A stretch of DNA of 54,377 bases from Exiguobacterium sp. KRL4 (GCF_001870785.1 NZ_MOLV01000035.1:1-54377), one strand, 5' to 3'. Counted from the stretch's first letter, positions 31,244 through 40,754 are shown. Notes: a model not told the origin generated them from the letters alone. Translations and numbers: made by a program.

Positions 31244-34200
31244 TTATTCCTCTTCAGTAACAACTGGTGCGACAGGCGCTTGAACTTCTTCGAGTGCTGG
31301 AGTCGCGTTCGGGATATTGTCATCGTCATCGTCTTTCATTTCGATCTCTTCATCTTCGGCAGACATCATCTTAACATCCATACCGAGGGATTGAAGTTCT
31401 TTAATGAGGACTCGGAACGATTCAGGTACGCCCGGTTGTGGTACGTTTTCACCTTTAACGATCGCTTCATATGCTTTAACACGACCGATTGTATCATCCG
31501 ACTTGATCGTCAGGATCTCTTGGAGCGTATAAGCGGCACCATATGCTTCAAGTGCCCATACTTCCATCTCACCGAAACGCTGTCCACCGAACTGGGCTTT
31601 ACCACCGAGCGGCTGTTGCGTAACGAGTGAGTAAGGACCCGTCGAACGTGCATGAAGTTTATCATCGACCATGTGGGCGAGTTTGATCATATACATGACA
31701 CCAACCGAGATACGGTTATCGAAGGCTTCACCAGAACGTCCGTCATAGAGGATAGTTTTAGCGTCACGGTCCATACCGGCTTCTTCAATCGTTGCCCAAA
31801 CATCTTCCTCACGCGCACCATCAAATACTGGCGATGCGACTTTGATTCCGAGTTGGCGTGCAGCCATACCAAGGTGAAGCTCGAGCAACTGCCCGATGTT
31901 CATCCGCGATGGTACACCAAGTGGATTCAACATGATGTCGATTGGTGTGCCGTCTGGCATGTACGGCATGTCTTCTTCTGGCAAGATACGTGAGATAACA
32001 CCTTTGTTACCGTGACGTCCTGCCATTTTATCTCCTTCGTGAATCTTACGCTTCTGAACGATGTACGCACGGATCAACTGGTTGACACCAGGTGACAGTT
32101 CGTCGCCGTTATCACGATCGAAGATTTTCACGTCAAGGATGATACCGTCGCCACCGTGCGGTACACGGAGTGAAGTATCACGGACTTCACGTGCTTTTTC
32201 ACCGAAGATTGCATGAAGCAGGCGTTCTTCAGCCGTCAATTCCGTTACGCCCTTAGGTGTAACTTTACCGACTAGGATATCCCCGTCTTTCACCTCAGCA
32301 CCGACGCGGATGATTCCGCGATCGTCGAGATTTTTCAAGGCGTCGTCGCCGACGTTCGGAATGTCACGAGTGATCTCTTCCGGTCCGAGTTTTGTATCAC
32401 GTGACTCACACTCATATTCCTCAATGTGGATCGACGTGTAGACATCATCTTTCACAAGACGTTCGCTCATGATGACGGCATCCTCGTAGTTGTAACCATC
32501 CCATGTCATGAAACCGACGAGTACGTTACGACCAAGCGCAAGTTCCCCACCGTCCATCGATGGACCATCTGCAAGAATCTCGCCTTTGTCGACTGGATCG
32601 CCTGCTTTGATGATTGGTTTTTGGTTATAGCACGTTCCTTGGTTGGAACGAATGAATTTTTGGATCTTATAACGATCGAGTTCGCCTTGAACGATGTTGC
32701 CATCGACTTCCGTCGTACGACGGACAAGGATTTCACGCGCCGTTACACGCTCAGCGATACCTGAATGTTTTGCAACAACGGCAGCACCTGAGTCTTTTGC
32801 AGACACATACTCCATCCCAGTCCCAACAATCGGTGATTCCGGGTCGAGAAGTGGCACGGCCTGACGTTGCATGTTCGCTCCCATGAGGGCACGGTTCGAG
32901 TCATCGTTCTCTAGGAACGGGATACATGCCGTCGCTGCCGAAACAACCTGTTTCGGTGAAACGTCCATGTAATCGACACGAGCTGGTTCAACAGACAAGT
33001 TTTGTCCGCGGAAACGAGATAAGACGTGTGTATCTTGGAACGTCTTCTCTTCCGTCAATAACATGTTTGCCTGTGCGACGACGTAGAGATCTTCTTCGTC
33101 TGCCGTCATGTAGTGAATTTCATTCGTGACGACACCCGTTTCCGGATTGACACGACGGTATGGCGCTTCAATGAAACCATACTCATTGACCTTCGCGAAC
33201 GAAGACAGTGAGTTGATCAGCCCGATGTTCGGACCCTCAGGCGTTTCGATTGGACACATACGGGAATAATGCGAGTAGTGAACATCTCGAACTTCAAAGC
33301 CGGCGCGCTCACGTGTGAGACCACCGGGTCCAAGTGCAGAGAGACGACGTTTGTGCGTCAACTCAGCAAGCGGGTTCGTTTGGTCCATGAACTGCGATAA
33401 CTGCGAGCTACCGAAGAACTCCTTAATCGATGCGATAACAGGACGAATGTTGATCAATGCCTGTGGCGTGATCGCATTCTGATCCTGAATCGACATCCGC
33501 TCCTTGACGACACGTTCCATACGGGAAAGACCGATTCGGAACTGGTTTTGGAGCAATTCACCGACTGAACGGAGACGACGGTTACCGAGGTGGTCGATAT
33601 CGTCTGTCGTTCCTACTTCATGCAACAAGTTGAAGAAATAGTTGATTGCAGCAATCATGTCACCAGGCGTAATGTGCTTGATATCACGATCGATGTTACC
33701 GTTACCGATGATATTGATGATGCGTTCACCTTCAGCATCGTCCGGTGCGAACACCTTGATCGACTGTAAGTTGAAGGCTTCACCTTGTGTCACGCCGCCA
33801 GTTGGCATCGCTTCGATGTAACCAACAGATCCTTCAAGGAATGGTAAGACTTTGTCGAGCATACGACGGTCAAGTACTGTTCCTTCTTCTGCGATTACTT
33901 CCCCTGTCTCAGGATCCACAAGCGTTTCTGCAAGTTTCTGTCCGAACAGACGATTCTTCAAATGAAGTTTTTTATTGATTTTATAACGACCAACGTTTGC
34001 CAAATCATAACGTTTCGGGTCAAAGAACCGTGACACGAGAAGTGCTTTCGCATTTTCGACAGTCGGTGGTTCTCCCGGACGTAGACGCTCATAAATCTCG
34101 ATGAGGGCTTTTTCCGTTGTTTCTGTATTATCTTTTTCAAGGGAGTTACGGAGGTATTCATCATCTCCAAGAAGATCGATGATTTCCTGATCCGTACCGA

Positions 34201-34801
34201 AACCAAGAGCACGTAAAAGAACCGTTACTGGAATCTTACGCGTGCGGTCGATTCGAACGTATACGATATCCTTCGCATCTGTCTCAAGTTCGAGCCATGC
34301 TCCACGGTTCGGGATGACCGTTGCCGAAAATCCACGTTTACCGTTCTTATCTAACTTATTGTTGTAATACACACTTGGCGAACGAACAAGCTGAGAAACG
34401 ATGACTCGTTCCGCACCATTAATAATGAATGTTCCCGACTCCGTCATAAGCGGGAAGTCACCCATGAAGACTTCTTGTTCCTTCAATTCACCCGTCTCTT
34501 TGTTTTGAAGACGGACTTTTACGCGTAGTGGTGCCGAATAGGTCACATCGCGTTCTTTTGATTCATCAGTCGAATACTTTGGCTCTCCGAGCGAGTAATC
34601 GATGAATTCTAATACGAGATTTCCTGTGAAGTCGGAAATCGGCGAGATATCACGAAACATCTCACGAAGACCTTCCCGTAGGAACCATTCATATGAATTC
34701 GTTTGAATCTCAATAAGGTTTGGAAGTTCTAAAACTTCGCTGATACGTGCATAGCTTCTTCTCTGACGGTGACGACCGTACTGAACAAGTTGACCAGTCA
34801 A
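31244..34801 (-). CDS. rpoB: DNA-directed RNA polymerase subunit beta
   Basis: 1185 residues from a TTG start at 34801, 6 bases after AGAGGTG, giving [20 protein letters not shown] as in Bacillus subtilis. The rifampicin pocket [20 protein letters not shown] is wild type. C-terminal block with [27 protein letters not shown] is conserved and contacts beta-prime. The extreme C-terminus is acidic and variable. Has its own promoter and a leader of about 170 nt. Confidence 0.98.
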   Translation of the reverse strand: MTGQLVQYGRHRQRRSYARISEVLELPNLIEIQTNSYEWFLREGLREMFRDISPISDFTGNLVLEFIDYSLGEPKYSTDESKERDVTYSAPLRVKVRLQNKETGELKEQEVFMGDFPLMTESGTFIINGAERVIVSQLVRSPSVYYNNKLDKNGKRGFSATVIPNRGAWLELETDAKDIVYVRIDRTRKIPVTVLLRALGFGTDQEIIDLLGDDEYLRNSLEKDNTETTEKALIEIYERLRPGEPPTVENAKALLVSRFFDPKRYDLANVGRYKINKKLHLKNRLFGQKLAETLVDPETGEVIAEEGTVLDRRMLDKVLPFLEGSVGYIEAMPTGGVTQGEAFNLQSIKVFAPDDAEGERIINIIGNGNIDRDIKHITPGDMIAAINYFFNLLHEVGTTDDIDHLGNRRLRSVGELLQNQFRIGLSRMERVVKERMSIQDQNAITPQALINIRPVIASIKEFFGSSQLSQFMDQTNPLAELTHKRRLSALGPGGLTRERAGFEVRDVHYSHYSRMCPIETPEGPNIGLINSLSSFAKVNEYGFIEAPYRRVNPETGVVTNEIHYMTADEEDLYVVAQANMLLTEEKTFQDTHVLSRFRGQNLSVEPARVDYMDVSPKQVVSAATACIPFLENDDSNRALMGANMQRQAVPLLDPESPIVGTGMEYVSAKDSGAAVVAKHSGIAERVTAREILVRRTTEVDGNIVQGELDRYKIQKFIRSNQGTCYNQKPIIKAGDPVDKGEILADGPSMDGGELALGRNVLVGFMTWDGYNYEDAVIMSERLVKDDVYTSIHIEEYECESRDTKLGPEEITRDIPNVGDDALKNLDDRGIIRVGAEVKDGDILVGKVTPKGVTELTAEERLLHAIFGEKAREVRDTSLRVPHGGDGIILDVKIFDRDNGDELSPGVNQLIRAYIVQKRKIHEGDKMAGRHGNKGVISRILPEEDMPYMPDGTPIDIMLNPLGVPSRMNIGQLLELHLGMAARQLGIKVASPVFDGAREEDVWATIEEAGMDRDAKTILYDGRSGEAFDNRISVGVMYMIKLAHMVDDKLHARSTGPYSLVTQQPLGGKAQFGGQRFGEMEVWALEAYGAAYTLQEILTIKSDDTIGRVKAYEAIVKGENVPQPGVPESFRVLIKELQSLGMDVKMMSAEDEEIEMKDDDDDNIPNATPALEEVQAPVAPVVTEEE

Positions 34802-34829
34802 CTGATTCACCTCTCAGACCCAGTTCTTC

Positions 34830-34978
34830 TTCTAGAGAAGGACGGGTGTAATATCGAACATTGAAGCCATTTTTTGACCGATAAGCGCAAAAAAAGCGAC
34901 GTCTTGTCTACTCAATCATCTGTAGTCGAGAACGCCAGCTGCTTCAAACTGCTTATCCAAAAATCACTCCAATGGCAT
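34830..34978 (-). other. Long untranslated leader of rpoB-rpoC
   Basis: No gene is present between the promoter and rpoB. On the minus strand GATAAGC (about 34952-34958) can pair with GCTTATC (about 34883-34889) across a region that also contains CTAC/GTAG and a T-run of seven. The T-run lies inside the fold, so a clean terminator is not evident. Regulatory role is unproven. Confidence 0.35.
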
Positions 34979-34984
34979 TTTATA

Positions 34985-35013
34985 ATATTATCATAGACAC
35001 TAGACAAGGTCAA
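34985..35013 (-). promoter_or_regulatory. Sigma-A promoter of rpoB-rpoC
   Basis: TTGACC (35008-35013) and TAATAT (34985-34990) are 17 bp apart, about 180 bp upstream of the rpoB start and just behind the ybxB stop. A second TTGACA lies 23 bp further upstream without a matching -10. Confidence 0.75.
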
Positions 35014-35032
35014 CGACAAATCACTCGATTTG

Positions 35033-35629
35033 TCAAGACCGAATTGATTTAAATATCGAGTACCCTTTATCCCGGGTAACCGTCTCACATGAACCGAAGA
35101 CTTCTTCCATCAATTTTTTAGCTGACGGTCCGCCTTGTTTTTTCTGAATGACGACCCATAAGGCACCGCCGACTTCCAAATGATCATACGCTTCTCGTAA
35201 AATACGGTGGACAACTGTTTTCCCTGCCCGAATCGGTGGATTCGTCACGATCGCTGCAAACGTCTGATCAGCCACGCCAGCATATCCGTCACTTACACCG
35301 GTCGTCACGGAAACACCATTCGCGCGTGCATTTTCAGCAGCAAGCTCAAGTGCTCGCTCGTTTACATCCACTAAAACCACATCTCGTCCTGTCGTCTTCG
35401 CAAGCGAAATCCCCATCGGTCCATACCCACAACCCACATCAAGAATCGCACCCGTTATGTCCGGTTCGACAAACGCTTCAATGAGTAGACGTGAACCAAA
35501 ATCAACACCGCCTTTTGAAAAGACTCCATGATCGGATGTAAAACGGAACGTTTCACCACGCAAGATAAACTCCCACGACTTCGGATCCCGTTTCGAGGAG
35601 GGATCATTTGTGTAATAATGATCTGCCAT
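35033..35629 (-). CDS. ybxB: Class I SAM-dependent methyltransferase, RsmC-like (YbxB)
   Basis: 198 residues from the ATG at 35629, preceded by GAGGGGAAGG. The SAM-binding motif ILDVGCGYGPMGISLAK and the catalytic NPPIRAGKTVVHRIL (NPPxxxG) are those of RsmC/RlmG-type N2-guanine methyltransferases of rRNA; it lacks the degenerate N-terminal domain of E. coli RsmC. Position between rplL and rpoB is the same as Bacillus ybxB. Probable 16S G1207 methyltransferase; substrate is inferred. Confidence 0.85.
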   Translation of the reverse strand: MADHYYTNDPSSKRDPKSWEFILRGETFRFTSDHGVFSKGGVDFGSRLLIEAFVEPDITGAILDVGCGYGPMGISLAKTTGRDVVLVDVNERALELAAENARANGVSVTTGVSDGYAGVADQTFAAIVTNPPIRAGKTVVHRILREAYDHLEVGGALWVVIQKKQGGPSAKKLMEEVFGSCETVTRDKGYSIFKSIRS

Positions 35630-35658
35630 GTTTCCTTCCCCTCTCTGCATTAAAGTTG

Positions 35659-35697
35659 AAAACAAAAGAAGCCCGCAAAGCGAGCTTCTTTTGTTTT
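35659..35697 (-). terminator. Terminator after rplJ-rplL
   Basis: An 18-bp stem (35659-35676 with 35680-35697, one G-U pair, 3-nt loop) ends in TTCTTTTGTTTT on the minus strand. It lies 16 bases past rplL. ybxB starts only 30 bp further, so it must rely on read-through or an unseen promoter. Confidence 0.8.
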
Positions 35698-35712
35698 ACG
35701 TGAAGAAGAAAA

Positions 35713-36078
35713 TTACTTAACTTCTACGCTTGCGCCAGCTTCTTCAAGCTTAGCTTTGATTGCGTCAGCGTCTTCTTTCGAAACACCTTCTTTAACTGGA
35801 GCTGGAGTTCCGTCAACGAGTGCTTTCGCTTCTTTAAGACCGAGGCCTGTCAATTCGCGAACTGCTTTGATGACGTTGATTTTACCAGAACCTGCGCTAG
35901 TAAGGATTACGTCGAATTCAGTTTGCTCTTCAGCTGCTGCTGCGCCTGCACCTGCTGCTGCTACTGGAGCTGCTGCTGATACGCCGAATTCTTCTTCGAT
36001 TGTTTTTACGAGTTCGTTAAGTTCAAGAACAGTCATGCCCTTGAGGTCTTCGATAAATTGCTCTTTGTTGAAAGCCAT
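35713..36078 (-). CDS. rplL: 50S ribosomal protein L7/L12
   Basis: 121 residues; N-terminal dimerisation domain, an alanine-rich hinge ([17 protein letters not shown]) and the C-terminal factor-binding domain with [24 protein letters not shown]. It forms the flexible stalk that recruits GTPase factors. Follows rplJ by 76 bp. Confidence 0.99.
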   Translation of the reverse strand: MAFNKEQFIEDLKGMTVLELNELVKTIEEEFGVSAAAPVAAAGAGAAAAEEQTEFDVILTSAGSGKINVIKAVRELTGLGLKEAKALVDGTPAPVKEGVSKEDADAIKAKLEEAGASVEVK

Positions 36079-36154
36079 TATGGTTTTCCTCCTTTGATTT
36101 AGCCCACGTTGGGGTTTGAAAAATTGTGTGTTTGCCTATCCCGCTAAGCGGACA

Positions 36155-36661
36155 TTAAGCAGATTGTTCTTCTTTTTGCTCTGCAATTGCGTTCGTTGCC
36201 ACCGCAAGACCGCGGATTGGCGCTTGAAGCACGCTGAGAAGCATCGAAAGGAGACCTTCGCGTGACGGAAGTTCCGCAAGGGCTTTGACATCTTCTACTG
36301 AAGTGACTTTGCCTTCGATGATACCACCTTTAAGCTCAAGAGCTTTGTGTTCTTTCGAGAAGTTGTTTAAGATCTTAGCTGGAGCGATAACGTCTTCATT
36401 GCTGAAGGCGATCGCAGTAGGACCTGTAAAGACTTCCTCAAGACCTTCAAGATTGCTTTGAACTGCTGCACGGCGGAGGAGACCGTTTTTGTAAACTTTG
36501 AATTCAACGCCCGCTTCGCGGAGTTGTTTACGAAGTTCAGTTACTTCGTCTACTGTGAGACCACGGTAGTCGACGACGATCGTTCCAGCACTCGCTTGCA
36601 TTTTCTCAGCGATCTCAGATACGAGATCCGCTTTGACAGCGATAACTTTTTCGTTTGCCAT
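36155..36661 (-). CDS. rplJ: 50S ribosomal protein L10
   Basis: 168 residues; [33 protein letters not shown] in the rRNA-binding domain, and a C-terminal helix that anchors L7/L12 dimers. First gene of rplJ-rplL, with its own promoter and an L10 leader containing an attenuator. Confidence 0.98.
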   Translation of the reverse strand: MANEKVIAVKADLVSEIAEKMQASAGTIVVDYRGLTVDEVTELRKQLREAGVEFKVYKNGLLRRAAVQSNLEGLEEVFTGPTAIAFSNEDVIAPAKILNNFSKEHKALELKGGIIEGKVTSVEDVKALAELPSREGLLSMLLSVLQAPIRGLAVATNAIAEQKEEQSA

Positions 36662-36679
36662 TTCTGTTGCACCTCCTGG

Positions 36680-36865
36680 TAAATAGAATGTACCGGCGCG
36701 AGGGGCTGCTCGATTTCAAATAAAAAGCCTCCGTCTGCAGAGCAGAGGAGGCGTAATCGTCAAAAAGGATACCTGAACAAACAGGCTCTCTGAGCAAGAA
36801 CACCTCGGAAGGGTTTATGCTCAATCGATGAGCACCTTCTGTCTACGGTATGTCGAATATATCAA
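36680..36865 (-). ncRNA. L10 leader (ribosomal protein autoregulatory RNA)
   Basis: The leader of rplJ carries the features of the Bacillota L10 leader: a GGTGCTCATC...GATTGAGCA hairpin, a CCTTCCGAGGTG segment, a GAGCCTGTTTGTTCAGGTATCC region and a closing GC-rich terminator hairpin. In the family the L10-L12 complex binds this RNA and promotes termination. Boundaries are approximate. Confidence 0.8.
36716..36752 (-). terminator. Attenuator hairpin inside the L10 leader
   Basis: GCCTCC-g-TCTGC (36727-36738) pairs with GCAGA-GGAGGC (36742-36752) with a one-base bulge, followed on the minus strand by TTTTTATTT. It is located before the rplJ ribosome site, so it can end transcription ahead of rplJ-rplL. 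Confidence 0.85.
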
Positions 36866-36873
36866 CGTTTTAT

Positions 36874-36903
36874 ACTGTAACAGCGTTCTTAGAACGTTGT
36901 CAA
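36874..36903 (-). promoter_or_regulatory. Promoter of rplJ-rplL with a palindrome in the spacer
   Basis: TTGACA (36898-36903) and TACAGT (36874-36879) are 18 bp apart. The spacer contains the perfect inverted repeat CGTTCT-T-AGAACG (36883-36895 on the plus strand). It lies 18 bp past the rplA stop. Confidence 0.6.
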
Positions 36904-36920
36904 GTTCGTTTTAGACGAAA

Positions 36921-37607
36921 TTATTTCGCAAAGTCAACCGCAGATACTTTTACACCAGGACCCATTGTTGAAGCGATCGCGATGTTCTTCAGGTAAACAC
37001 CTTTAGCAGTAGCTGGTTTAACTTTGACGAGAGTTTCCATAACGGTCGTGATGTTTTCAATCAACTTCTCGTTATCGAATGATTTTTTACCGACTGGAAC
37101 GTGGATGTTACCTGATTTGTCGACACGGTACTCAACTTTACCAGCTTTGATATCGTTGATTGCTTTTGTGACGTCAAATGTAACTGTTCCTGTTTTCGGG
37201 TTAGGCATGAGGCCTTTAGGTCCGAGAACACGGCCGAGTTTACCAACTTCACCCATCATGTCAGGTGTCGCAACGATAACATCGAAGTCGAACCATCCTT
37301 GTTGGATTTTAGTGATGTACTCAGAATCACCAGCGAAGTCTGCTCCAGCAGCTTCCGCTTCTTTTAATTTCTCACCTTTAGCAAAGACGAGAACTTTTTG
37401 TGTTTTACCAGTACCGTGTGGCAATACGACTGCTCCACGGATTTGTTGATCTGCTTTCTTCGGATCGACTCCGAGGCGAACAGCAAGTTCGATTGTTTCA
37501 TCGAATTTCGCAGTTGCAGACTTTTTAGTAAGATCTACAGCTTCAGCGAGTTCGTATGAAACCGTACGATCGATAAGTTTAGCAGCTTCTTTATACTTCT
37601 TACCCAT
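36921..37607 (-). CDS. rplA: 50S ribosomal protein L1
   Basis: 228 residues, two-domain stalk protein with [21 protein letters not shown] at the start and the loop [18 protein letters not shown] in the middle. It moves deacylated tRNA out of the E site and in other bacteria represses the L11 operon. It follows rplK by 116 bp. Confidence 0.98.
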   Translation of the reverse strand: MGKKYKEAAKLIDRTVSYELAEAVDLTKKSATAKFDETIELAVRLGVDPKKADQQIRGAVVLPHGTGKTQKVLVFAKGEKLKEAEAAGADFAGDSEYITKIQQGWFDFDVIVATPDMMGEVGKLGRVLGPKGLMPNPKTGTVTFDVTKAINDIKAGKVEYRVDKSGNIHVPVGKKSFDNEKLIENITTVMETLVKVKPATAKGVYLKNIAIASTMGPGVKVSAVDFAK

Positions 37608-37723
37608 TTTAGGTTCCTCCTTTGTGGTTGTGCGGAAAATCCTCCCACATAATGAAAGGGTAGCAAGGCTTCAAGTAACTATCCGCCTGCGACCCTCATC
37701 GTTGTTCCTTGTAATCAAAAGAC

Positions 37724-38149
37724 TTAGTCTTCGATTACGATACCCATAGAACGTGCAGTACCTTCAACCATCAACATCGCTGTTTCAACAGATGCTGCGT
37801 TGAGGTCTGGCATTTTCGTTTCAGCGATTTCGCGAACTTTGTCACGTTTGACAGTCGCTACTTTCTTACGGTTAGGCTCGCCTGAACCGCTCTCGATTCC
37901 AGCTGCTTTCTTCAAGAGAACTGCTGCTGGTGGAGTTTTAGTAATAAACGTAAATGAACGATCTTCAAAAACCGTGATGACTACAGGAATAATCAAGCCG
38001 GCTTGGTCTTGTGTACGAGCGTTGAACTCTTTACAGAAGCCCATGATGTTCACACCTGCTTGACCGAGTGCCGGTCCAACTGGTGGAGCTGGGTTTGCTT
38101 TGCCCGCAGGAATTTGAAGTTTAACTAGTTTCATAACCTTCTTCGCCAC
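37724..38149 (-). CDS. rplK: 50S ribosomal protein L11
   Basis: 141 residues, the usual length. The start is GTG (38147-38149), 7 bases after GGAGGT; longer in-frame readings overlap the ribosome site. Proline-rich N-terminal block [25 protein letters not shown] forms the thiostrepton/GTPase centre and the C-terminal domain binds 23S rRNA. First gene of rplK-rplA. Confidence 0.97.
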   Translation of the reverse strand: MAKKVMKLVKLQIPAGKANPAPPVGPALGQAGVNIMGFCKEFNARTQDQAGLIIPVVITVFEDRSFTFITKTPPAAVLLKKAAGIESGSGEPNRKKVATVKRDKVREIAETKMPDLNAASVETAMLMVEGTARSMGIVIED

Positions 38150-38186
38150 GAGACACACCTCCTTAATTCTTTAATGTGGTTTAATT

Positions 38187-38201
38187 GGACGTTGCGCGTC
38201 C
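38187..38201 (-). other. Small hairpin in the rplK leader
   Basis: GGACG-CGCAA-CGTCC on the minus strand forms a 5-bp hairpin about 40 bp before the rplK start. L1 is known to bind the L11-operon leader in other bacteria; this hairpin is a candidate target by position only. Confidence 0.3.
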
Positions 38202-38261
38202 TCCCACTCATTCTATTCGACGAGTAATTTATCGAAATAAGCACAACATCAAACAGGAAAA

Positions 38262-38290
38262 ATTGTACCATTAAAACAAAAGTTTCGCAA
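38262..38290 (-). promoter_or_regulatory. Sigma-A promoter of rplK-rplA
   Basis: TTGCGA (38285-38290) and TACAAT (38262-38267) are 17 bp apart, about 115 bp upstream of rplK. The -35 hexamer lies in the loop and arm of a hairpin (38280-38300) that follows the nusG stop. Confidence 0.7.
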
Positions 38291-38300
38291 TAGGAAACTT
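38280..38300 (-). terminator. Weak terminator after nusG, overlapping the rplK promoter
   Basis: AAGTTTC and GAAACTT (38280-38286 with 38294-38300) make a 7-bp stem followed by TTGTTTT on the minus strand. It includes the nusG stop codon. The weak stem and overlap with a promoter suggest partial termination. Confidence 0.5.
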
Positions 38301-38850
38301 AATCTATTTTCTCAACCTGCGAGAAATCAAGCTCCACTTTCGTTTCACGACCGAACATATCGACAGAAACCTTCATTTTTTCCGTTTCCGTGTCGAGCTC
38401 TTCAACCGTTCCTTCTAGGTTCTCAAACGCACCTTCTTTGATCCGAACAATTTGTCCCATCGTAAAGTCGTAACGACTCTTCATGTCGACAAGTCCCATT
38501 GATCCAAGAATGTTTTCTGCTTCTTCAGGAAGAAGTGGTGTCGGTTTTGAACCGCCGCCGACCGAACCAAGGAATCCTGTGACGTTCGGCGTGTTACGGA
38601 CGACATACCAAGAATCATCGGTCATGACCATTTCCACAAGGACATACCCTGGGAAGATCTTGATTTCACGTTCCTTGATTTTCGTCTCACCTTTTTTATT
38701 CGTTACTTCTTCCTGTACCGTTTCGATCGGAACGAGTACACGGAAGATCTTCTCGTCCATGTTCATAGATTCGATCCGACGTTCAAGGTTTGCCTTGACG
38801 TTGTTTTCGAATCCAGAGTACGTTTGGACAACAAACCACTGCTTATCCAT
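38299..38850 (-). CDS. nusG: Transcription antitermination/pausing factor NusG
   Basis: 183 residues. The NGN domain opens with QWFVVQTYSGFENNVKANL and contains FPGYVLVEM; the C-terminal KOW domain has IVRIKEGAFENLEGTVEELD. It binds RNA polymerase clamp helices, affects pausing, and couples to ribosomal S10. Third gene of rpmG-secE-nusG. Confidence 0.98.
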   Translation of the reverse strand: MDKQWFVVQTYSGFENNVKANLERRIESMNMDEKIFRVLVPIETVQEEVTNKKGETKIKEREIKIFPGYVLVEMVMTDDSWYVVRNTPNVTGFLGSVGGGSKPTPLLPEEAENILGSMGLVDMKSRYDFTMGQIVRIKEGAFENLEGTVEELDTETEKMKVSVDMFGRETKVELDFSQVEKID

Positions 38851-38869
38851 GGTACGTCACCTCTTCTTT

Positions 38870-39040
38870 TTACTTAATCAACCAACTCATGAATGCGCTG
38901 AGCCCAGAATCGATACCGAAGATGAAAACACCCATGAAAATGACCATACCGATTACGGTCAGCGTATACTTCGTCAGTTCTTTTCGTTTTGGCCAGCTCG
39001 TCTTTTTCAGTTCATTCCATACGTCACGCAAAAATTTCAT
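38870..39040 (-). CDS. secE: Preprotein translocase subunit SecE
   Basis: 56 residues: an amphipathic N-terminal helix (MKFLRDVWNELKKTSWPKRKEL, with the conserved TSWP) and one membrane segment (about 27-50). This is the minimal Gram-positive SecE that clamps SecY. GGAGGG precedes the ATG at 39040. Between rpmG and nusG, 19 bp before nusG. Confidence 0.96.
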   Translation of the reverse strand: MKFLRDVWNELKKTSWPKRKELTKYTLTVIGMVIFMGVFIFGIDSGLSAFMSWLIK

Positions 39041-39084
39041 CGTACTTTCCCTCCAGGATGTATTAAATCGGGACAGATGAAGCC

Positions 39085-39231
39085 TTATTTCGCTTCTTTA
39101 TGAATCGTATGCGCGTTACAGCGGCGACAGAATTTTTTTAGTTCCAAGCGGATGCTGACATCCTCTTGTTTCATCGTCGTGTAGTCGCGGGCACCGCAAA
39201 TATCACAAGCAAGGCCTACTTTCTTAGCCAT
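39085..39231 (-). CDS. rpmG: 50S ribosomal protein L33, zinc-binding form
   Basis: 48 residues, [17 protein letters not shown] at the start. Zinc ligands C9, C12, C35 and C38 are present, so it is a C+ paralogue. First gene of rpmG-secE-nusG, the same place as rpmGB in Bacillus. Preceded by GGAGG. Confidence 0.95.
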   Translation of the reverse strand: MAKKVGLACDICGARDYTTMKQEDVSIRLELKKFCRRCNAHTIHKEAK

Positions 39232-39298
39232 CTCAAAAGACCTCCTTCTTTGCCACTCCTTCTCTTCAAGAAGAGAACCCTCTCTCCAAAAAAGAGCG

Positions 39299-39324
39299 TA
39301 AAAAAAAACGCCTATGAGCGGCGT
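39299..39324 (-). terminator. Hairpin-T terminator between sigH and rpmG
   Basis: ACGCC (39308-39312) pairs with GGCGT (39320-39324), followed on the minus strand by a run of nine or more T. Because it lies downstream of the proposed rpmG promoter, it may act as an attenuator for rpmG-secE-nusG as well as terminating sigH. Confidence 0.7.
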
Positions 39325-39347
39325 CTCGCTAGTAAGGCGCTATTTAT

Positions 39348-39376
39348 ACAGTAGCACACCGGAATGAGGTGGTCAA
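39348..39376 (-). promoter_or_regulatory. Candidate promoter of rpmG-secE-nusG
   Basis: TTGACC (39371-39376) and TACTGT (39348-39353) are 17 bp apart. The -35 sits in the centre of the perfect 7-bp inverted repeat GAGGTGG-TCAAT-CCACCTC (39366-39384). A terminator lies between this promoter and rpmG. Confidence 0.55.
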
Positions 39377-39388
39377 TCCACCTCTCGA

Positions 39389-40030
39389 TCATACGGTCAG
39401 TTTCCGCGCCTCGAGGTACCGTTCTAATTTCTTCTTGACACGTTGAAGGGCATTGTCGATTGACTTGACATGACGATCGAGATCATCCGAAATTTCTTGA
39501 TACGTTCTCCCATCGAGATAAAGAGCAAGGACTTTACGTTCGAGATCACTTAAGATTTCATCCATCTTACTTTCGATGTCCGCATACTCTTCCCGGTTCA
39601 CAATCAGAATTTGTGGATCGGAAGGGACCGTCGACGTGATGATGTCGAGTAACGTCCGCTCTGATTCATCATCGTAAATCGGCTTATCAAGCGAGATGTA
39701 AGAATTGAGCGGAATATGTTTTTGCCGTGTCGCGGTTTTGATAGCCGTGATCATCTGTCGTGTGATACAGAGTTCGGCAAATCCTTTAAAAGAAGCGAGC
39801 TTATCCGTCCGGTAATCACGGACCGCTTTATATAGTCCGATCATTCCTTCTTGGATGATATCTTCCCGGTCCGCCCCAATCAAGAAGTAGGACCGTGCCT
39901 TTGCACGCACGAAGTTCCGATACCGCTCGATCAGAAATTCGAGCGCATCACTGTTGTCAAATACCTTCGCTTGTTCCACAAGCGCCTCATCGGTCATGCA
40001 CTCAAACTGGTCGAACGAAACCAAACTCAT
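39389..40030 (-). CDS. sigH: RNA polymerase sigma factor SigH
   Basis: 213 residues. Sigma-70 region 2 holds the core-binding DREDIIQEGMIGLYKAVRDY and the -10 reading helix; region 4 contains TYQEISDDLDRHVKSIDNALQRVKKKLERYL. Sequence and position between rae1 and rpmG-secE-nusG are those of Bacillus SigH (Spo0H), which controls stationary-phase, competence and early sporulation genes. In a non-sporulator the likely target is competence or transition-state genes. Has its own sigma-A promoter and follows a terminator. Confidence 0.95.
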   Translation of the reverse strand: MSLVSFDQFECMTDEALVEQAKVFDNSDALEFLIERYRNFVRAKARSYFLIGADREDIIQEGMIGLYKAVRDYRTDKLASFKGFAELCITRQMITAIKTATRQKHIPLNSYISLDKPIYDDESERTLLDIITSTVPSDPQILIVNREEYADIESKMDEILSDLERKVLALYLDGRTYQEISDDLDRHVKSIDNALQRVKKKLERYLEARKLTV

Positions 40031-40076
40031 CCTTCATCCCTCCAAGTTTCTCTGACAAACTAATCGATTGTTTCTA

Positions 40077-40106
40077 ATTATACAATAATTTCCTATCGTA
40101 CGACAA
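40077..40106 (-). promoter_or_regulatory. Sigma-A promoter of sigH
   Basis: TTGTCG (40101-40106) and a perfect TATAAT (40077-40082) are 18 bp apart, about 45 bp upstream of the sigH ATG. Confidence 0.7.
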
Positions 40107-40174
40107 TAAAAATTGGCATGACCTCTTTTTTCTTCCATTTTGGCACATGGTGATCTGACAAATGATTTAAATAC

Positions 40175-40209
40175 AAAAAACGAGATCCACGATCTACTCG
40201 TGAATCCCG
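40175..40209 (-). terminator. Terminator after rae1
   Basis: A 12-bp stem (40181-40192 with 40198-40209, two G-U pairs) is followed by six T on the minus strand. It closes the cysE-cysS-mrnC-rlmB-rae1 operon. Confidence 0.9.
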
Positions 40210-40223
40210 TTCGTCCACCCCTG

Positions 40224-40754
40224 TCATGAATCCGAGTTTTTACGCCGGCGTATTTGTTCGAGACGTTCGATGACATCTGCCGGCATATCAATCGTCGACC
40301 GTGGTTTTTTGCTTGTCTTCGAGATTGACGTCTGTCCTCGAATGACCACGACAGCTGCTTTCCAATCGCGGCGTAACTCTTGTGCCGAGATCCGAAGCGC
40401 CCCCAGCGTAAAGATGACCCATTGCTCCGTAAAATCATTGGTCGCAACGGTCAACTTGACCCGGATATCTTGTAACCACTCTGCTGCTGTTTTCTCAATC
40501 CATTCATCGGCCGTTTCATTTTCACGGGTATAAATGACTTCAATCCCACTTTTCTTGATTCGGGATTCTCGTCCCGGTTGGAGATAGGCATCGAAGACAA
40601 TCGTCACGCTAATTCCTGTTACGGCTTGGTACTCGGCCATCGCATCGACCAATCGTTCCCGTGCTAATTCAAAATCCTGCTCCCGCAATGTCCGGAATTC
40701 CGGCCATGCGCCAATGATATTGTAGCCATCAACGATCAGACGGTCATATTTCAT
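40224..40754 (-). CDS. rae1: Ribosome-associated NYN/PIN endoribonuclease Rae1 (YacP)
   Basis: 176 residues. The NYN-domain start LIVDGYNIIGAWPE gives the first acidic metal ligand, and further acidic positions (IVFDAYL, VATNDFTEQ) complete a PIN-like site. Bacillus Rae1 cleaves certain mRNAs in the ribosomal A site. Its ATG overlaps the rlmB stop (ATGA). Last gene of the operon. Confidence 0.88.
   Translation of the reverse strand: MKYDRLIVDGYNIIGAWPEFRTLREQDFELARERLVDAMAEYQAVTGISVTIVFDAYLQPGRESRIKKSGIEVIYTRENETADEWIEKTAAEWLQDIRVKLTVATNDFTEQWVIFTLGALRISAQELRRDWKAAVVVIRGQTSISKTSKKPRSTIDMPADVIERLEQIRRRKNSDS

Noticed and set aside
36883-36895. LexA (SOS) box in the rplJ promoter
   Set aside because: The palindrome CGTTCT-T-AGAACG has a one-base centre, whereas the Bacillus LexA site is CGAAC-N4-GTTCG.
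38483-39103. Plus-strand open frame of about 206 codons opposite nusG and secE
   Set aside because: Crosses two conserved genes antisense and has no recognisable domain.
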